This document shows, piece after piece, positions 36,152 through 45,654 of a stretch of DNA of 64,000 bases. The position numbers and the translations under genes are program-made. The notes beneath the pieces are model-generated. The model was not told where the DNA came from. It did no database searches and was given only the letters and a program-made list of their open reading frames with translations. Source of the stretch: Ochrobactrum sp. RH2CCR150 (GTDB taxonomy: Bacteria > Pseudomonadota > Alphaproteobacteria > Rhizobiales > Rhizobiaceae); assembly GCA_014138095.1 (NCBI GenBank), contig JACGXE010000017.1, positions 1 to 64,000 on the forward strand, written 5' to 3'. Each line of letters starts with the position of its first letter. Positions within the stretch are counted from its first letter, which is position 1.

Positions 36152-36934
36152 TCAGTTGTTGCCGTTGCCGAACATCCGGGCATTGCCGGGCTGGTAGCCT
36201 GATCCCGGCGTCAGGAAGCGTTCACGCTGGACGCGGCCCTGTTCGGCGGCAGTGGCACGCTCGGCCTCGATCAGCGCTTCCGAGCGGCCATTGGCCGACA
36301 TCAGCGCGATCAGGTCGGAAAGCTGCTGCGACTGGAGAGCGAGGAGCTGATTGCCCGCCTGCGTTGCCTGCAAGGCGCCGGTGGCATTCTGGCTCTGCCC
36401 GACCAGAGCGGACATCTCGGCGCGGTTGGTATCGATATTGCCGACAACACCGGCCTGCACACGCATGGCGTCCTGCAAACCACCAACCGTGTTCTGCCAG
36501 CGAGACCGCGCGTCGGCGACAAGCTGGGTGTCGGTGGCCGACAGCGAGACATTGCCGTATTTCTGTTGGAACATCTGGTCGACGTTCTGCACGTCGAAAG
36601 CGATGTTCTGGGCCTGGGCGAGGAGCTGCTGAGTGCGCTGCACATTCTGCTGCAAGGTCTGGAGCGAGGAATATGGCAGGCTGGCGAGGTTCTTCGCCTG
36701 ATTGATGAGCATCTGCGCTTCGTTCTGAAGCGAGGTGATCTGATGGTTGATCTGCTCCAGCGTGCGCGCGGCCGTCAGCAGGTTCTGCGCATAGTTGGTC
36801 GGGTCATAGACGATGCGACCAAAGCCAAAAGCGTGAGCCGGGCTTGTCAGCATTGGTGACAATGCAACCGGCATGGCGAGGGCCAACGCCAGCATGGATG
36901 CACTGGCAAAACGGCCAATAGGGATACGGATCAT
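36152..36934 (-). CDS. trbJ: P-type conjugal transfer protein TrbJ (VirB5-like)
   Basis: A 260-residue VirB5-type protein. The signal peptide ends near SPAHAFG; the mature part is almost all helix with repeated Gln/Asn (HQITSLQNEAQMLINQAKNLASLPYSS) and the C-terminal tail GNARMFG. It is a pilus-tip or adhesion subunit. The ATG at 36934 overlaps the trbE stop (ATGA); the longer frame to 37051 lies inside trbE and has no signal peptide at its start. Confidence 0.92.
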   Translation of the reverse strand: MIRIPIGRFASASMLALALAMPVALSPMLTSPAHAFGFGRIVYDPTNYAQNLLTAARTLEQINHQITSLQNEAQMLINQAKNLASLPYSSLQTLQQNVQRTQQLLAQAQNIAFDVQNVDQMFQQKYGNVSLSATDTQLVADARSRWQNTVGGLQDAMRVQAGVVGNIDTNRAEMSALVGQSQNATGALQATQAGNQLLALQSQQLSDLIALMSANGRSEALIEAERATAAEQGRVQRERFLTPGSGYQPGNARMFGNGNN

Positions 36935-39438
36935 GGCAAGGTCTCCTCTTCCTGGATGTCGTCGGGGTGGATTGAATCTGGCCTGACCGGCTGAGCGGGC
37001 TCGGGCCGTTCGGCAAGATTGGTGAGATCGGGGATCAGCTCCGCCGCCCATTCGACGCCGCGCTCGCGCAACCAGGCGGCGAGAAAGCCCTCCTGCCCAT
37101 GCTCGGCGAAAAGATCGGCGATGCGGGTCTGATCGGTTTTGGATGATGCGGCGCAGAGCGCGAGGCCGACTTCGGACAGGCCCAGCTCAAACAGGCGATT
37201 GCCGCGGCGCGACTGGCAGTAATAATCCCGCTTGGGTGTCGCCCGCGCCAATATCTCGATCTGCCGGTCATTAAGGCCGAACCGCCGATAGATCGCGGTG
37301 ATCTGCGGCTCAATCGCGCGTTCGTTCGGCAGCAGCAGCCGTGTCGGGCAGCTTTCGATGATGGCAGGCGCGATATTGCTACCGTCGATGTCCGAGAGAG
37401 ACTGTGTGGCGAAGATGACGGAAGCGTTTTTCTTACGGAGCGTCTTCAGCCATTCGCGCAGTTGGTTGGCGAATCCCTCGTCGTCCAGCGCCAACCAGCC
37501 TTCGTCGATGATGAGCAGCGTCGGCCGACCGTCGAGCCGGTCGCCGATCCGGTGGAACAGATAGGCGAGCACGGCCGGGGCCGCGCCAGTTCCGACCAGT
37601 CCCTCGATCTCGAACGCCTGCACATCCGCTGAGCCGAGTTGTTCGGTCTCCGCATCGAGCAACCGGCCATAAGCGCCACCGATGCAATAGGGCCGCAGCG
37701 CCTGCTTGAGATCATTGGATTGCAAGAGGACCGCGAGACCGGTGATGGTGCGCTCGCTAACGGGTGCAGATGCCAGCGAGGTCAGCGCCGTCCAGATATG
37801 CTCCTTCACCTCCGGCGTGATGGTCATGCCCTCGCGCATCAGAATGGCGGCGATCCAGTCAGCCGCCCATGACCGCTCATAAGCGTCATCAATTCGCGCG
37901 AGCGGTTGCAGGGAGACGGAAACCTCCGATCCCTCGGTCAACCCGCCGCCAAGATCATGCCAGTCGCCGCCCATGGCGAGCGCGGATGCCCGGATCGATC
38001 CCCCGAAATCGAAGGCGAAGATCTGGCTGCGTTCATAGCGGCGGAATTGCAGCGCCATCAGCGCCAGCAGCACGGACTTGCCTGCGCCGGTCGGGCCGAC
38101 GACGAGGGTATGGCCGACATCGCCGACATGAAGGGAAAGCCGGAACGGCGTCGAACCTTCGGTCTTGCCATACAGCAAGGGTGGCGCTCCGAGATGTTCG
38201 TTCCACGCCGCGCCCGCCCACACGGCCGATAGCGGGATCATGTGGGCAAGGTTAAGCGTCGAGACCGGCGGTTGCCGGACATTGGCGTAGACATGTCCGG
38301 GGATCGAGCCGAGCCAGGCATCGACGGCGTTGACGGTTTCGGGCATGGCCGTGAAATCACGGCCCTGTATGATCTTCTCGACCAGCCGCAGCTTCTCGTC
38401 GGCAATCCGCGGATCAATGTCCCAGACCGTGACGGTTGCTGTGACATAGGCCATGCCGGCGACGTCAGCGCCCAGTTCCTGCAAGGCCATGTCGGCATCG
38501 AGCGCCTTGTTGGACGCATCGGTGTCCACCAGCGCCGATTGTTCGTTGGTCATCACCTCCTTGAGGATCGCGGCAATGCTCTTACGCTTGGCGAACCACT
38601 GGCGGCGGATTTTGGTGAGGAGCCTCACTGCGTCCGTCTTGTCCATCAGGATGGCGCGGGTGGACCAGCGATAAGGGAACGCGAGCCGGTTCATTTCGTC
38701 GAGCAGGCCAGGCGTGGTCGCGGTCGGGAAACCGATGATGGTCAGGACGCGCAGATGCTGATCGCCCAAGCGCGGCTCCAGTCCGCCGGTCAGGGGCTGG
38801 TCGGCCAGCAGCGCATCGAGGTGCATGGGTACTTCAGGTACGCGCACGCGATGCCGGTTGGTCGAGATGGTGGAATGCAGATAGGTCAGCGTGCCACCAT
38901 CATCCAGCCAGCGGCATTCCGGCATGAAGCCGTCGAGCAGCGCCAACACGCGGTCCGTGCGGTCGATGAAGCCGCGCATCAGTTCATGCGGATTGACGCC
39001 GGATTGCTCACGGCCTTCATAGAGCCAGGTTTCGGCACGGGCGGCGTCCTCGGCGGGCGGCAGCCAGAGTAAGGTCAGGAAATAGCCGGACACGAAATGC
39101 GTGCCAGCTTCCTCGAACCCGGCCTTGCGCTCCGCATCGACCAGTGCCGAGGCTGCATCAGGAAACTTGCTGTCGGGATAGGTCGCAGCCCCGGAGCGTT
39201 GTGCCTCGACGAAGATCGACCAGCCGGAGCCAAGACGGCGCACAGCGTTGTTGATCCGGCCCGCGACCGCCACCAGTTCGGCTGCCACGGCGGAATCCAG
39301 ATCCGGCCCGCGAAACTTCGCGGTCCTCTGGAAGCTGCCATCTTTGTTCAGCACAATGCCGGGACCGACCAGGGCTGCCCATGGCAGGAAATCCGCGAGG
39401 CGGGTTGCGGTACGGCGATATTCGGTGAGGTTCATCAT
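36931..39438 (-). CDS. trbE: Conjugal transfer ATPase TrbE (VirB4-like)
   Basis: An 835-residue VirB4-family ATPase with a CagE/TrbE N-terminal domain and C-terminal motor domain. Walker A is GPTGAGKSVLL and Walker B LLIIDEGWLAL, followed by the VIFATQSLSDI motif. It energises pilus assembly. The ATG at 39438 with GAGGGCGGAACC upstream is the start; the longer frame to 39621 overlaps trbD. Typical for the family in length. Confidence 0.94.
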   Translation of the reverse strand: MMNLTEYRRTATRLADFLPWAALVGPGIVLNKDGSFQRTAKFRGPDLDSAVAAELVAVAGRINNAVRRLGSGWSIFVEAQRSGAATYPDSKFPDAASALVDAERKAGFEEAGTHFVSGYFLTLLWLPPAEDAARAETWLYEGREQSGVNPHELMRGFIDRTDRVLALLDGFMPECRWLDDGGTLTYLHSTISTNRHRVRVPEVPMHLDALLADQPLTGGLEPRLGDQHLRVLTIIGFPTATTPGLLDEMNRLAFPYRWSTRAILMDKTDAVRLLTKIRRQWFAKRKSIAAILKEVMTNEQSALVDTDASNKALDADMALQELGADVAGMAYVTATVTVWDIDPRIADEKLRLVEKIIQGRDFTAMPETVNAVDAWLGSIPGHVYANVRQPPVSTLNLAHMIPLSAVWAGAAWNEHLGAPPLLYGKTEGSTPFRLSLHVGDVGHTLVVGPTGAGKSVLLALMALQFRRYERSQIFAFDFGGSIRASALAMGGDWHDLGGGLTEGSEVSVSLQPLARIDDAYERSWAADWIAAILMREGMTITPEVKEHIWTALTSLASAPVSERTITGLAVLLQSNDLKQALRPYCIGGAYGRLLDAETEQLGSADVQAFEIEGLVGTGAAPAVLAYLFHRIGDRLDGRPTLLIIDEGWLALDDEGFANQLREWLKTLRKKNASVIFATQSLSDIDGSNIAPAIIESCPTRLLLPNERAIEPQITAIYRRFGLNDRQIEILARATPKRDYYCQSRRGNRLFELGLSEVGLALCAASSKTDQTRIADLFAEHGQEGFLAAWLRERGVEWAAELIPDLTNLAERPEPAQPVRPDSIHPDDIQEEETLP

Positions 39439-39448
39439 GGTTCCGCCC

Positions 39449-39730
39449 TCACACCGACAGATAACCGGGGATGCGCAGATGCCTGCGCCCGACTTCGACG
39501 AAGAGCGGATCGCGTTTGGCTGCCCATACCGCGAGGAAGTGTCCGACCGCCCAGATGGCGATGCCAACCAGCCAGAGACGAAGGCCGAGGCCGACGGCCC
39601 CGGCCAGCGTGCCGTTGACAATGGCGATGGAGCGCGGTGCGCCGCCGACCAGGATGTGCTCGGTCAGCGCCCGATGAACCGGGACAGAAAATCCCGGCAC
39701 CGCATCAAGTTGCTCAAAACTGCCTGCCAT
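39449..39730 (-). CDS. trbD: Conjugal transfer protein TrbD (VirB3-like)
   Basis: A 93-residue inner-membrane protein with VPVHRALTEHILVGGAPRSIAIVNG, one hydrophobic hairpin (AGAVGLGLRLWLVGIAIWAVGHFLAVW) and the conserved AKRDPLFVEVGRRHLR tail. Its stop is 10 bases before the trbE start. Overlaps the trbC stop by one base. Confidence 0.92.
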   Translation of the reverse strand: MAGSFEQLDAVPGFSVPVHRALTEHILVGGAPRSIAIVNGTLAGAVGLGLRLWLVGIAIWAVGHFLAVWAAKRDPLFVEVGRRHLRIPGYLSV

Positions 39731-40062
39731 CAGATGAGCGCCCCGCCGCCGAATGAGAAGAACGACAGGAAAAACGAACTGGCGGCGAAGGCGATAGACA
39801 GACCGAAGACGATCTGGATCAGGCGGCGGAAACCGCCCGATGTATCACCGAAGGCCAGCGCGAGACCGGTGGCGATGATGACGATCACCGCGATGATCTT
39901 GGCGACCGGCCCCTCAATCGACTGGAGGATCGACTGAAGCGGCGCCTCCCACGGCATGGAAGAGCCGGAGGCGTGTGCGGCGGGCGCCAGCATCAGGCTG
40001 ATGGAAACAGTGGCGGCAGCGGTTGCCATGATACGGCAGCCGCGCGAAATCGTGCGGATCAT
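39730..40062 (-). CDS. trbC: Conjugal transfer pilin TrbC (VirB2-like)
   Basis: A 110-residue prepilin with a long signal sequence ending near HASG, then two hydrophobic helices (IEGPVAKIIAVIVIIATGLALAFG and FGLSIAFAASSFFLSFFSFGGGA) split by a basic GFRRLIQ loop. It is processed to the conjugative pilin. Its start overlaps the trbB stop. Confidence 0.92.
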   Translation of the reverse strand: MIRTISRGCRIMATAAATVSISLMLAPAAHASGSSMPWEAPLQSILQSIEGPVAKIIAVIVIIATGLALAFGDTSGGFRRLIQIVFGLSIAFAASSFFLSFFSFGGGALI

Positions 40063-41039
40063 GAAGGATCTCCTTTCGAGGTGGTAGCGGGGGTAATGGC
40101 GTAGTCGCCGTCCGGCCCCAGCCCATCGACGCGGGCGAGTTCAACCAACCGGCGCGACGATCCGCGCCCGGCAAGGACAGCAACAAGGTCAATCGTCTCG
40201 GCAATCAGCGCGCGCGGGACGGTGATGACGGCTTCCTGGATAAGCTGTTCGAGGCGGCGCAACGCACCGATGCCGGAACCAGCATGTATGGTGCCGATGC
40301 CGCCGGGATGTCCCGTTCCCCAGGCCTTGAGCAGATCAAGCGCTTCGGAACCACGCACCTCCCCGACCGGGATGCGATCAGGGCGAAGCCGCAACGATGA
40401 GCGGACCAGATCGGAGAGCGTCGCCACGCCATCTTTCGTCCGCATGGCGACAAGGTTCGGCGCGGCGCATTGCAACTCGCGCGTATCCTCAATGATGACG
40501 ACGCGATCGGAAGTCTTGGCGACTTCCGCCAGCAACGCATTGGTCAGCGTGGTCTTGCCGGTGGATGTGCCGCCGGCGACGAGGATGTTGGCGCGTGCGG
40601 CTACGGCTTCGCGAAGAGTCGCGGCCTGATCGGCGGACATGATGCCGCTCGCCACATAGTCGTCGAGAGTGAACACCGCGACGGCGGGCTTGCGAATGGC
40701 GAAGGCGGGTGCGGCGACGACGGGCGGCAAAAGCCCCTCGAACCGCTCGCCGGTTTCGGGAAGCTCCGCCGAGACGCGGGGTGCGCGAGCGTGAACTTCC
40801 GCGCCGACATGATGGGCGACCAGCCGCACGATCCGTTCGCCATCGGCGGCGGACAGTGTTTCGCCCGTATCGGCCAGCCCATCGGAAAGTCGGTCGATCC
40901 AGATGCGACCGTCGGGGTTCAGCATCACCTCGATGACGCCGGGGTCTTCGAGAAACCGGGCGATGGAAGGCCCGAGCGCCGTGCGCAGCATCCGCGCGCC
41001 GCGTGCGATTGCCTCCGGTTTTTGGTGGTATGCAGTCAT
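40059..41039 (-). CDS. trbB: Conjugal transfer ATPase TrbB (VirB11-like)
   Basis: A 326-residue VirB11 ATPase with Walker [11 protein letters not shown], the Asp-box [12 protein letters not shown], Walker B-type [26 protein letters not shown] and the His box. N-terminal domain [19 protein letters not shown] is typical. It is the pilus-assembly traffic ATPase. In related elements trbB follows copG directly; here 1.6 kb with two other genes intervene, so its promoter may differ. Confidence 0.94.
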   Translation of the reverse strand: MTAYHQKPEAIARGARMLRTALGPSIARFLEDPGVIEVMLNPDGRIWIDRLSDGLADTGETLSAADGERIVRLVAHHVGAEVHARAPRVSAELPETGERFEGLLPPVVAAPAFAIRKPAVAVFTLDDYVASGIMSADQAATLREAVAARANILVAGGTSTGKTTLTNALLAEVAKTSDRVVIIEDTRELQCAAPNLVAMRTKDGVATLSDLVRSSLRLRPDRIPVGEVRGSEALDLLKAWGTGHPGGIGTIHAGSGIGALRRLEQLIQEAVITVPRALIAETIDLVAVLAGRGSSRRLVELARVDGLGPDGDYAITPATTSKGDPS

Positions 41040-41238
41040 GCCGGCCCCGATTCCGGCGGGGCGCGACAGACGGTCCCCGCATCGGGGTCGATTAAAAGAG
41101 CCTGAAATCAGGCCGATTCAACAAGTATCTAAGTGGATGCGGTGATCTGCGACTATCGGCGGTAAATAGGATGGGTAACGCCTTGGCACGGGTCATGCCC
41201 GAGCAATGTCGCAGCTCAATTCAGGATCGATACTGGTG

Positions 41239-42132
41239 TTATCTCACGGGACCCGTTGTTCCCAGGGCTTCCTCAAGCGCCGCACGCCCGCTGCCCGCAA
41301 GCCAGGTGCGCAGACTCAGTAGCTCCGGGTTGATCTCACGCATAGCATCGAGGTCGACCCTCTCCGAAAGCGGCCCGTCTTCCAGGCTCTTTGCCATATG
41401 CGCGAGGTCCGCATTTGATGAGAGAACATCATCGGGAAAGCGTTCATAGGTGATCTGACGACCAGCAGCTTCAGTAAACGCCGCCTCCAGCTCGCGCCCT
41501 GTCACACGGTCGCTAGCAATCTTCAGGATCTTCCCGCCGAAACGGACCTTATCGGCAAATACGGCCGCAGCAAATTTGCCGATATCTTCCACGGCAGTCA
41601 GGTGAATCGCTTGATCCCGGCGGATAAGCGACACCAACCGCCCCTGATCCAGGCCGAAGCCCGGCCGCACCAGCATCTCTATGAAGATCATCGGCCGAAT
41701 GATGGTGGCCGTGATGGAAAGGTTGCGGACATGCGCCTCGATGCGGGGCTTGGCGTCGAAGCGCGGCACACCAGTCAATTCATCCCCCGCGCTCGCACCC
41801 GAAGAATAGACGAAATGCTCGATACCGCGCTCGGCTGCGATATCCGCGATCGCGAACCCATGGCGCTCTTCATCCTCGGTAGTCAGGTTCCCCGGCAATA
41901 CGCTGAAGACGCCATAAGCCTCTTTCATGGCTGCGCGGATGACGTCCCTGTCTTCGAAAGAGCCTTGAAAAAGCTCGGCGCCAGCATTCTGGAGCGTCAG
42001 GGATGTGGGCCCGGCGGCGTCCAATACAAGCGCGCGAACGGGCCATCCCGCTTTCAGCAAGGTTTTGGCGACAGACCCTCCCTGCCGGCCTGTGCCGCCG
42101 AAAACCAGAATGGGTCTCTTGTCATCAGTCAT
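41239..42132 (-). CDS. NmrA-family NAD(P)-binding protein (cargo)
   Basis: A 297-residue atypical SDR of the NmrA/HSCARG group, with the dinucleotide motif GGTGRQGGSVAKTL at the N terminus, FVYSSGASAGDEL and TIIRPMIFIEMLV. These proteins bind NADP(H) and act as redox sensors or oxidoreductases on quinone or enone-like substrates. ATG at 42132 has GAGGGT in front; the frame extends to 42261. It is divergent from an HxlR regulator, the usual regulator-target layout. The pair sits inside a conjugation operon and is likely cargo. Confidence 0.88.
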   Translation of the reverse strand: MTDDKRPILVFGGTGRQGGSVAKTLLKAGWPVRALVLDAAGPTSLTLQNAGAELFQGSFEDRDVIRAAMKEAYGVFSVLPGNLTTEDEERHGFAIADIAAERGIEHFVYSSGASAGDELTGVPRFDAKPRIEAHVRNLSITATIIRPMIFIEMLVRPGFGLDQGRLVSLIRRDQAIHLTAVEDIGKFAAAVFADKVRFGGKILKIASDRVTGRELEAAFTEAAGRQITYERFPDDVLSSNADLAHMAKSLEDGPLSERVDLDAMREINPELLSLRTWLAGSGRAALEEALGTTGPVR

Positions 42133-42221
42133 TGGATACCCTCGCATGGAACAAGGGCTATCCATATATACCAATATAAACCTGCCGGAAGACGGCACAT
42201 TTTTCAGCATCAGGCACAAGG

Positions 42222-42635
42222 ATGATACCCTTGGATAAACAAATACATGCCGAGGCCCCACAAAGATCTGAGGACAGCCAGGTGTTCACGCCCATTCCAT
42301 CAAACGGTGTCTGCGCCCTGTTGAGCGACAAGTGGACCATTCCAGTCCTTTGGCGGCTTTCACTCGCCGAGGAAAATCGGCTCCGCTTCTCAAAGCTCAA
42401 AAAGGAGGTGGACGGCATCACGCAGCGCATGCTGACACTTACACTTCGCAACCTTGAACGCGATGGGCTGGTTACCCGCCATTATTTCCCGGAAGTGCCA
42501 CCGCGGGTAGAGTATGAGTTGACCGATATAGGCATCGGAGCCTTGCGCGCCCTTGAGGGGTTTAACTTCTGGGTCCATGACAACCTGCATTCCATCCGAG
42601 AGCATCGCCGTGCTTACGACGAGGTGAGATTGTAA
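42222..42635 (+). CDS. HxlR-family transcriptional regulator (cargo)
   Basis: A 137-residue HxlR winged-helix regulator: VCALLSDKWTIPVLWRL, FSKLKKEVDGITQRMLTLTLRNLERDGLVTR and RVEYELTDIG. The Cys in GVCALL corresponds to the redox-sensing Cys found in some members (QorR, HypR). It likely controls the divergent NmrA-like gene, perhaps in response to electrophiles. It converges on copG with an 8-base gap and opposes the trb transcription direction. Confidence 0.9.
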   Translation: MIPLDKQIHAEAPQRSEDSQVFTPIPSNGVCALLSDKWTIPVLWRLSLAEENRLRFSKLKKEVDGITQRMLTLTLRNLERDGLVTRHYFPEVPPRVEYELTDIGIGALRALEGFNFWVHDNLHSIREHRRAYDEVRL

Positions 42636-42642
42636 GCCCTCA

Positions 42643-43128
42643 TCATTCAGGCCGAACACCAGAAAAGGGCGCGTCGACCGACAGTTCTTCTTTGGTCGCT
42701 CCTGCCGGAGCCTGATGGGAAGGTTCGATGTCACGCGAAAGCTCTTTCAGGAACCTGTCTCCAGTTGCCAGCCTGCGGCCGAGGTTCTGCATGAAGCCCT
42801 CGAAACGCTCATTCCCCTTGATGCGTGCGGACTGTTTGGCGCTGTCCGGCAATGGTGGGGTCATGGTCAGCCAAAACTGGACGAACAGGGAAAGGGTCTC
42901 GCCGAGGACGGCGAGATCTTCGTCCAGCGTGCCGATCTGCCTGCCGATCTTGTCCAGGCGGCGCGACATGGCCGCTTCCAGCCGATCCGATGTGTCGCCC
43001 GACAGAAAGGATGCGACCGCCGCCTCGATGATGGCGGACTTCGATACCTGCCGGCGCAGCGACAGCGCCTCGACCTGCTTGAGCAGTTCCGGGTCGAAAT
43101 AGACATTCATGCGGGTGCGGGTCGTCAT
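42643..43128 (-). CDS. CopG-type ribbon-helix-helix protein of the trb operon
   Basis: A 161-residue protein with an N-terminal RHH fold (RTRMNVYFDPELLKQVEALSLRRQVSKSAIIEAAVASFL) and a coiled middle (MSRRLDKIGRQIGTLDEDLAVLGETLSLFVQFWL). It follows traG in related elements and probably regulates the operon. ATG at 43128 has GAGGGGGAGCC in front, 11 bases after the traG stop. The frame to 43158 would overlap traG. Confidence 0.88.
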   Translation of the reverse strand: MTTRTRMNVYFDPELLKQVEALSLRRQVSKSAIIEAAVASFLSGDTSDRLEAAMSRRLDKIGRQIGTLDEDLAVLGETLSLFVQFWLTMTPPLPDSAKQSARIKGNERFEGFMQNLGRRLATGDRFLKELSRDIEPSHQAPAGATKEELSVDAPFSGVRPE

Positions 43129-43138
43129 TGGCTCCCCC

Positions 43139-45124
43139 TCAAAGCTCGATGCCGTCATCGGGGTTCATGGACGCCTGCCGGGCGATCATCCGCATCCGCG
43201 AGCGCAGCGCGCGGGCCTTGGCGGCGTCCACGTCCGGCTCGTCGTCCAGAATGTCGAACTCCTGGGCTGGCGGTGTTGGCGGCGGGATAATTTCCTCTTG
43301 GCTTGGTAACTCCGGCTCGCGGCGGATGCCGGCATTGTCGGGGTCGCCCTCCGCGCCGCTGGGAGCGGCCGGCGCTGATCTTTCCGCCGTTACGATGATG
43401 CGGCTCGTCCAGTCGTCGGTTGCCGGCTTAGTCGCGGGAACGGATGGCAGCTTGGGCGGCTGCAGGATGCGCTCCTGCAATCGCGCATCCTCGAAATAGC
43501 GGGCCTTCTTCGCCCGGATCGGCGGCGTGCCAGCAACCATGACGATCTCGTCGGCGGGCGGAAGCTGCATGATCTCGCCGGGCGTGAGCAGCGGTCGCGC
43601 CGTTTCCTGCCGCGACACCATCAGATGCCCGAGCCAGGGCGCGAGGCGATGGCCGGCATAGTTGGTAGAATCGCGCATTTCGGTCGCGGTGCCGAGGGAG
43701 TCCGACACACGCTTGGCGGTGCGCTCGTCATTGGTGGCGAAGGCAACGCGAACATGGCAGTTGTCGAGAATGCTGTTGTTCGGCCCGTAGGCGCGCTCGA
43801 TCTGGTTGAGCGATTGGGCGATCAGGAAGGATTTGAGGCCGTAGCCCGCCATGAAGGCGAGCGCGGACTCGAAAAAATCCAACCTGCCCAATGCGGGAAA
43901 CTCGTCCAGCATCATGAGCAGACGATGCCGCTTGCCGGATAGGGTCAGTTCCTCGGTCAGCCTGCGGCCGATCTGGTTGAGGATGAGCCGGATCAGCGGC
44001 TTCGTCCGGTTGATGTCGGAGGGCGGAACGACAAGGTAGAGCGTGACCGGCTCCCGTCTGCCGACAAGATCGGCAATCCGCCAATCGCAGCGGTCTGTGA
44101 CGCGTGCCACGACAGGATCGCGATAGAGGCCGAGAAACGACATGGCGGTGGACAGCACCCCCGACCGTTCGTTCTCGCTCTTGTTCAGCAACTCGCGCGC
44201 CGACGACGCGATGACGGGATGGACGCCTGCCTCGCCCAGATGCGGCGTGTCCATCATCGCGCGCAACGTCGCCTCGACGGGGCGGCGCGGATCGGACAGG
44301 AAGTTGGCGACACCGGACAGGGTTTTATCCTTCTCGGCATAGAGGATGTGCAGGATTGCGCCGACCAGCAGGCTATGGCTGGTCTTTTCCCAATGGTTGC
44401 GCTTGTCGAGGCTGCCTTCTGGATCGACCAATATGTCCGCGATGTTCTGCACATCGCGGACTTCCCATTCGCCCTGCCGCACCTCCAGTAACGGGTTATA
44501 GGCGGAGGACTTGGCGTTGGTCGGATCGAAAAGCAGGACGCGGCCGTGCTTGCTCCGAAAGCCGGCCGTCAGGGTCCAGTTCTCGCCCTTGATGTCGTGG
44601 ACAATGCAGCTTCCCGGCCAGGTCAGCAGTGTCGGAACCACAAGGCCGACGCCTTTGCCGGACCTCGTAGGGGCGAAACATAAGATGTGCTCCGGCCCGT
44701 CATGGCGCAGATAGTCGCGGTCGTATCGGCCGAGCAGGACGCCATCGGGGCCGAGTAGCCCGGCGTTGCGGATCTCCTTATCTTCCGCCCATCGCGCCGA
44801 ACCGTAGGTGGCTACGCCGCGCGCCTCGCGCGCCCGGATGATCGACATGAGGATGGCGGCAGCAATCGCGAGGATGCCGCCCGAGGTGGCGATGGCCGCA
44901 CCCTCCATGAAAATCACGGGCGCATAGGCGTCGAATGAGAACCACCACCAGAAGAAGGCGGGCGGATGGTAGAATGGCCAACCGGCCAGATCGAACCAGG
45001 GGCTTCCTAGCTGGGGTTGAAACCCGAGCCGGAACGCTACCCATTGCGTCGCTGCCCAGGTCATCACCATGACAATGGTGAAAACGGCGGCAATCTGCCC
45101 CCAGAGTATTCGGCCTCCGCGCAT
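43139..45124 (-). CDS. traG: Type IV coupling protein TraG (VirD4-like)
   Basis: A 661-residue VirD4 homologue. Two N-terminal membrane helices (about 1-115) are followed by the T4CP motor with Walker A FAPTRSGKGVG, RLLMMLDEFPALGRL (Walker B) and FLIAQSLNQIERAYG. It brings the relaxosome to the channel. ATG at 45124 has GGAG at proper spacing. First gene of the conjugation operon. No relaxase or oriT is seen in the window. Confidence 0.94.
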   Translation of the reverse strand: MRGGRILWGQIAAVFTIVMVMTWAATQWVAFRLGFQPQLGSPWFDLAGWPFYHPPAFFWWWFSFDAYAPVIFMEGAAIATSGGILAIAAAILMSIIRAREARGVATYGSARWAEDKEIRNAGLLGPDGVLLGRYDRDYLRHDGPEHILCFAPTRSGKGVGLVVPTLLTWPGSCIVHDIKGENWTLTAGFRSKHGRVLLFDPTNAKSSAYNPLLEVRQGEWEVRDVQNIADILVDPEGSLDKRNHWEKTSHSLLVGAILHILYAEKDKTLSGVANFLSDPRRPVEATLRAMMDTPHLGEAGVHPVIASSARELLNKSENERSGVLSTAMSFLGLYRDPVVARVTDRCDWRIADLVGRREPVTLYLVVPPSDINRTKPLIRLILNQIGRRLTEELTLSGKRHRLLMMLDEFPALGRLDFFESALAFMAGYGLKSFLIAQSLNQIERAYGPNNSILDNCHVRVAFATNDERTAKRVSDSLGTATEMRDSTNYAGHRLAPWLGHLMVSRQETARPLLTPGEIMQLPPADEIVMVAGTPPIRAKKARYFEDARLQERILQPPKLPSVPATKPATDDWTSRIIVTAERSAPAAPSGAEGDPDNAGIRREPELPSQEEIIPPPTPPAQEFDILDDEPDVDAAKARALRSRMRMIARQASMNPDDGIEL

Positions 45125-45280
45125 AGTGACTCCAATCAGCAAAAGTGCCGGAACCGATCAGAGAATGGAGTATTTTAAGCGGAGCAACAAAACATACGTA
45201 GCTGTAGGGCTATCGGATACTATTGGCGGCAAATCGGACGACTTGGGGCAAATCAAATTCGGGACCGATTACCCTGATCT

Positions 45281-45517
45281 CTACGACTTCACCAACTTCG
45301 GGGCGAACAGGCGCACCTCATGCCCGATGGCGGTCAGCTTCCGCGCCCAATGCTAGGCGGTCGCGCAAGCTTCCATTACAACGATGCACCCAGCGTGACA
45401 CGACAAACTGCTTGCGCGACAGCTTCTTGCGAAACAAGACCTTGCCGCCCGCTGTGGCCCCATGCAACTGAGAAACCTGCTTCGCCAGGTCACGCCGATA
45501 ACCGAGATTTCCTTCAT
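45281..45517 (-). pseudogene. IS110-family transposase N-terminal remnant, frameshifted
   Basis: Three frames are needed to read one IS110-type sequence: MKEISVIG from 45517, then DLAKQVSQLHGATAGGKVLF and RKKLSRKQF, then AGCIVVMEACA, then HWARKLTAIGHEVRLFAPKL. This is the start of the IS110 DEDD transposase domain; the first Asp region and the E of MEACA are included. The remaining protein and the element ends are missing. It lies between traG and the biotin operon. Confidence 0.7.
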
Positions 45518-45654
45518 GGCAATTCCTTCTGATCCTTTCTGGATCACTGTGGCACACAAGTGCCGTCAGGAGGGGCTACCCAACCCATTATCAAAGCCTC
45601 CTGCCGCCTCACCATTGTTTCTCAGTACCGTATGGCTTTCGTTAGGCCCGGATA

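Noticed and set aside
39097..39937. Rightward frames opposite trbE, trbD and trbC
   Set aside because: High-GC antisense shadows of a conserved conjugation operon; no family similarity.
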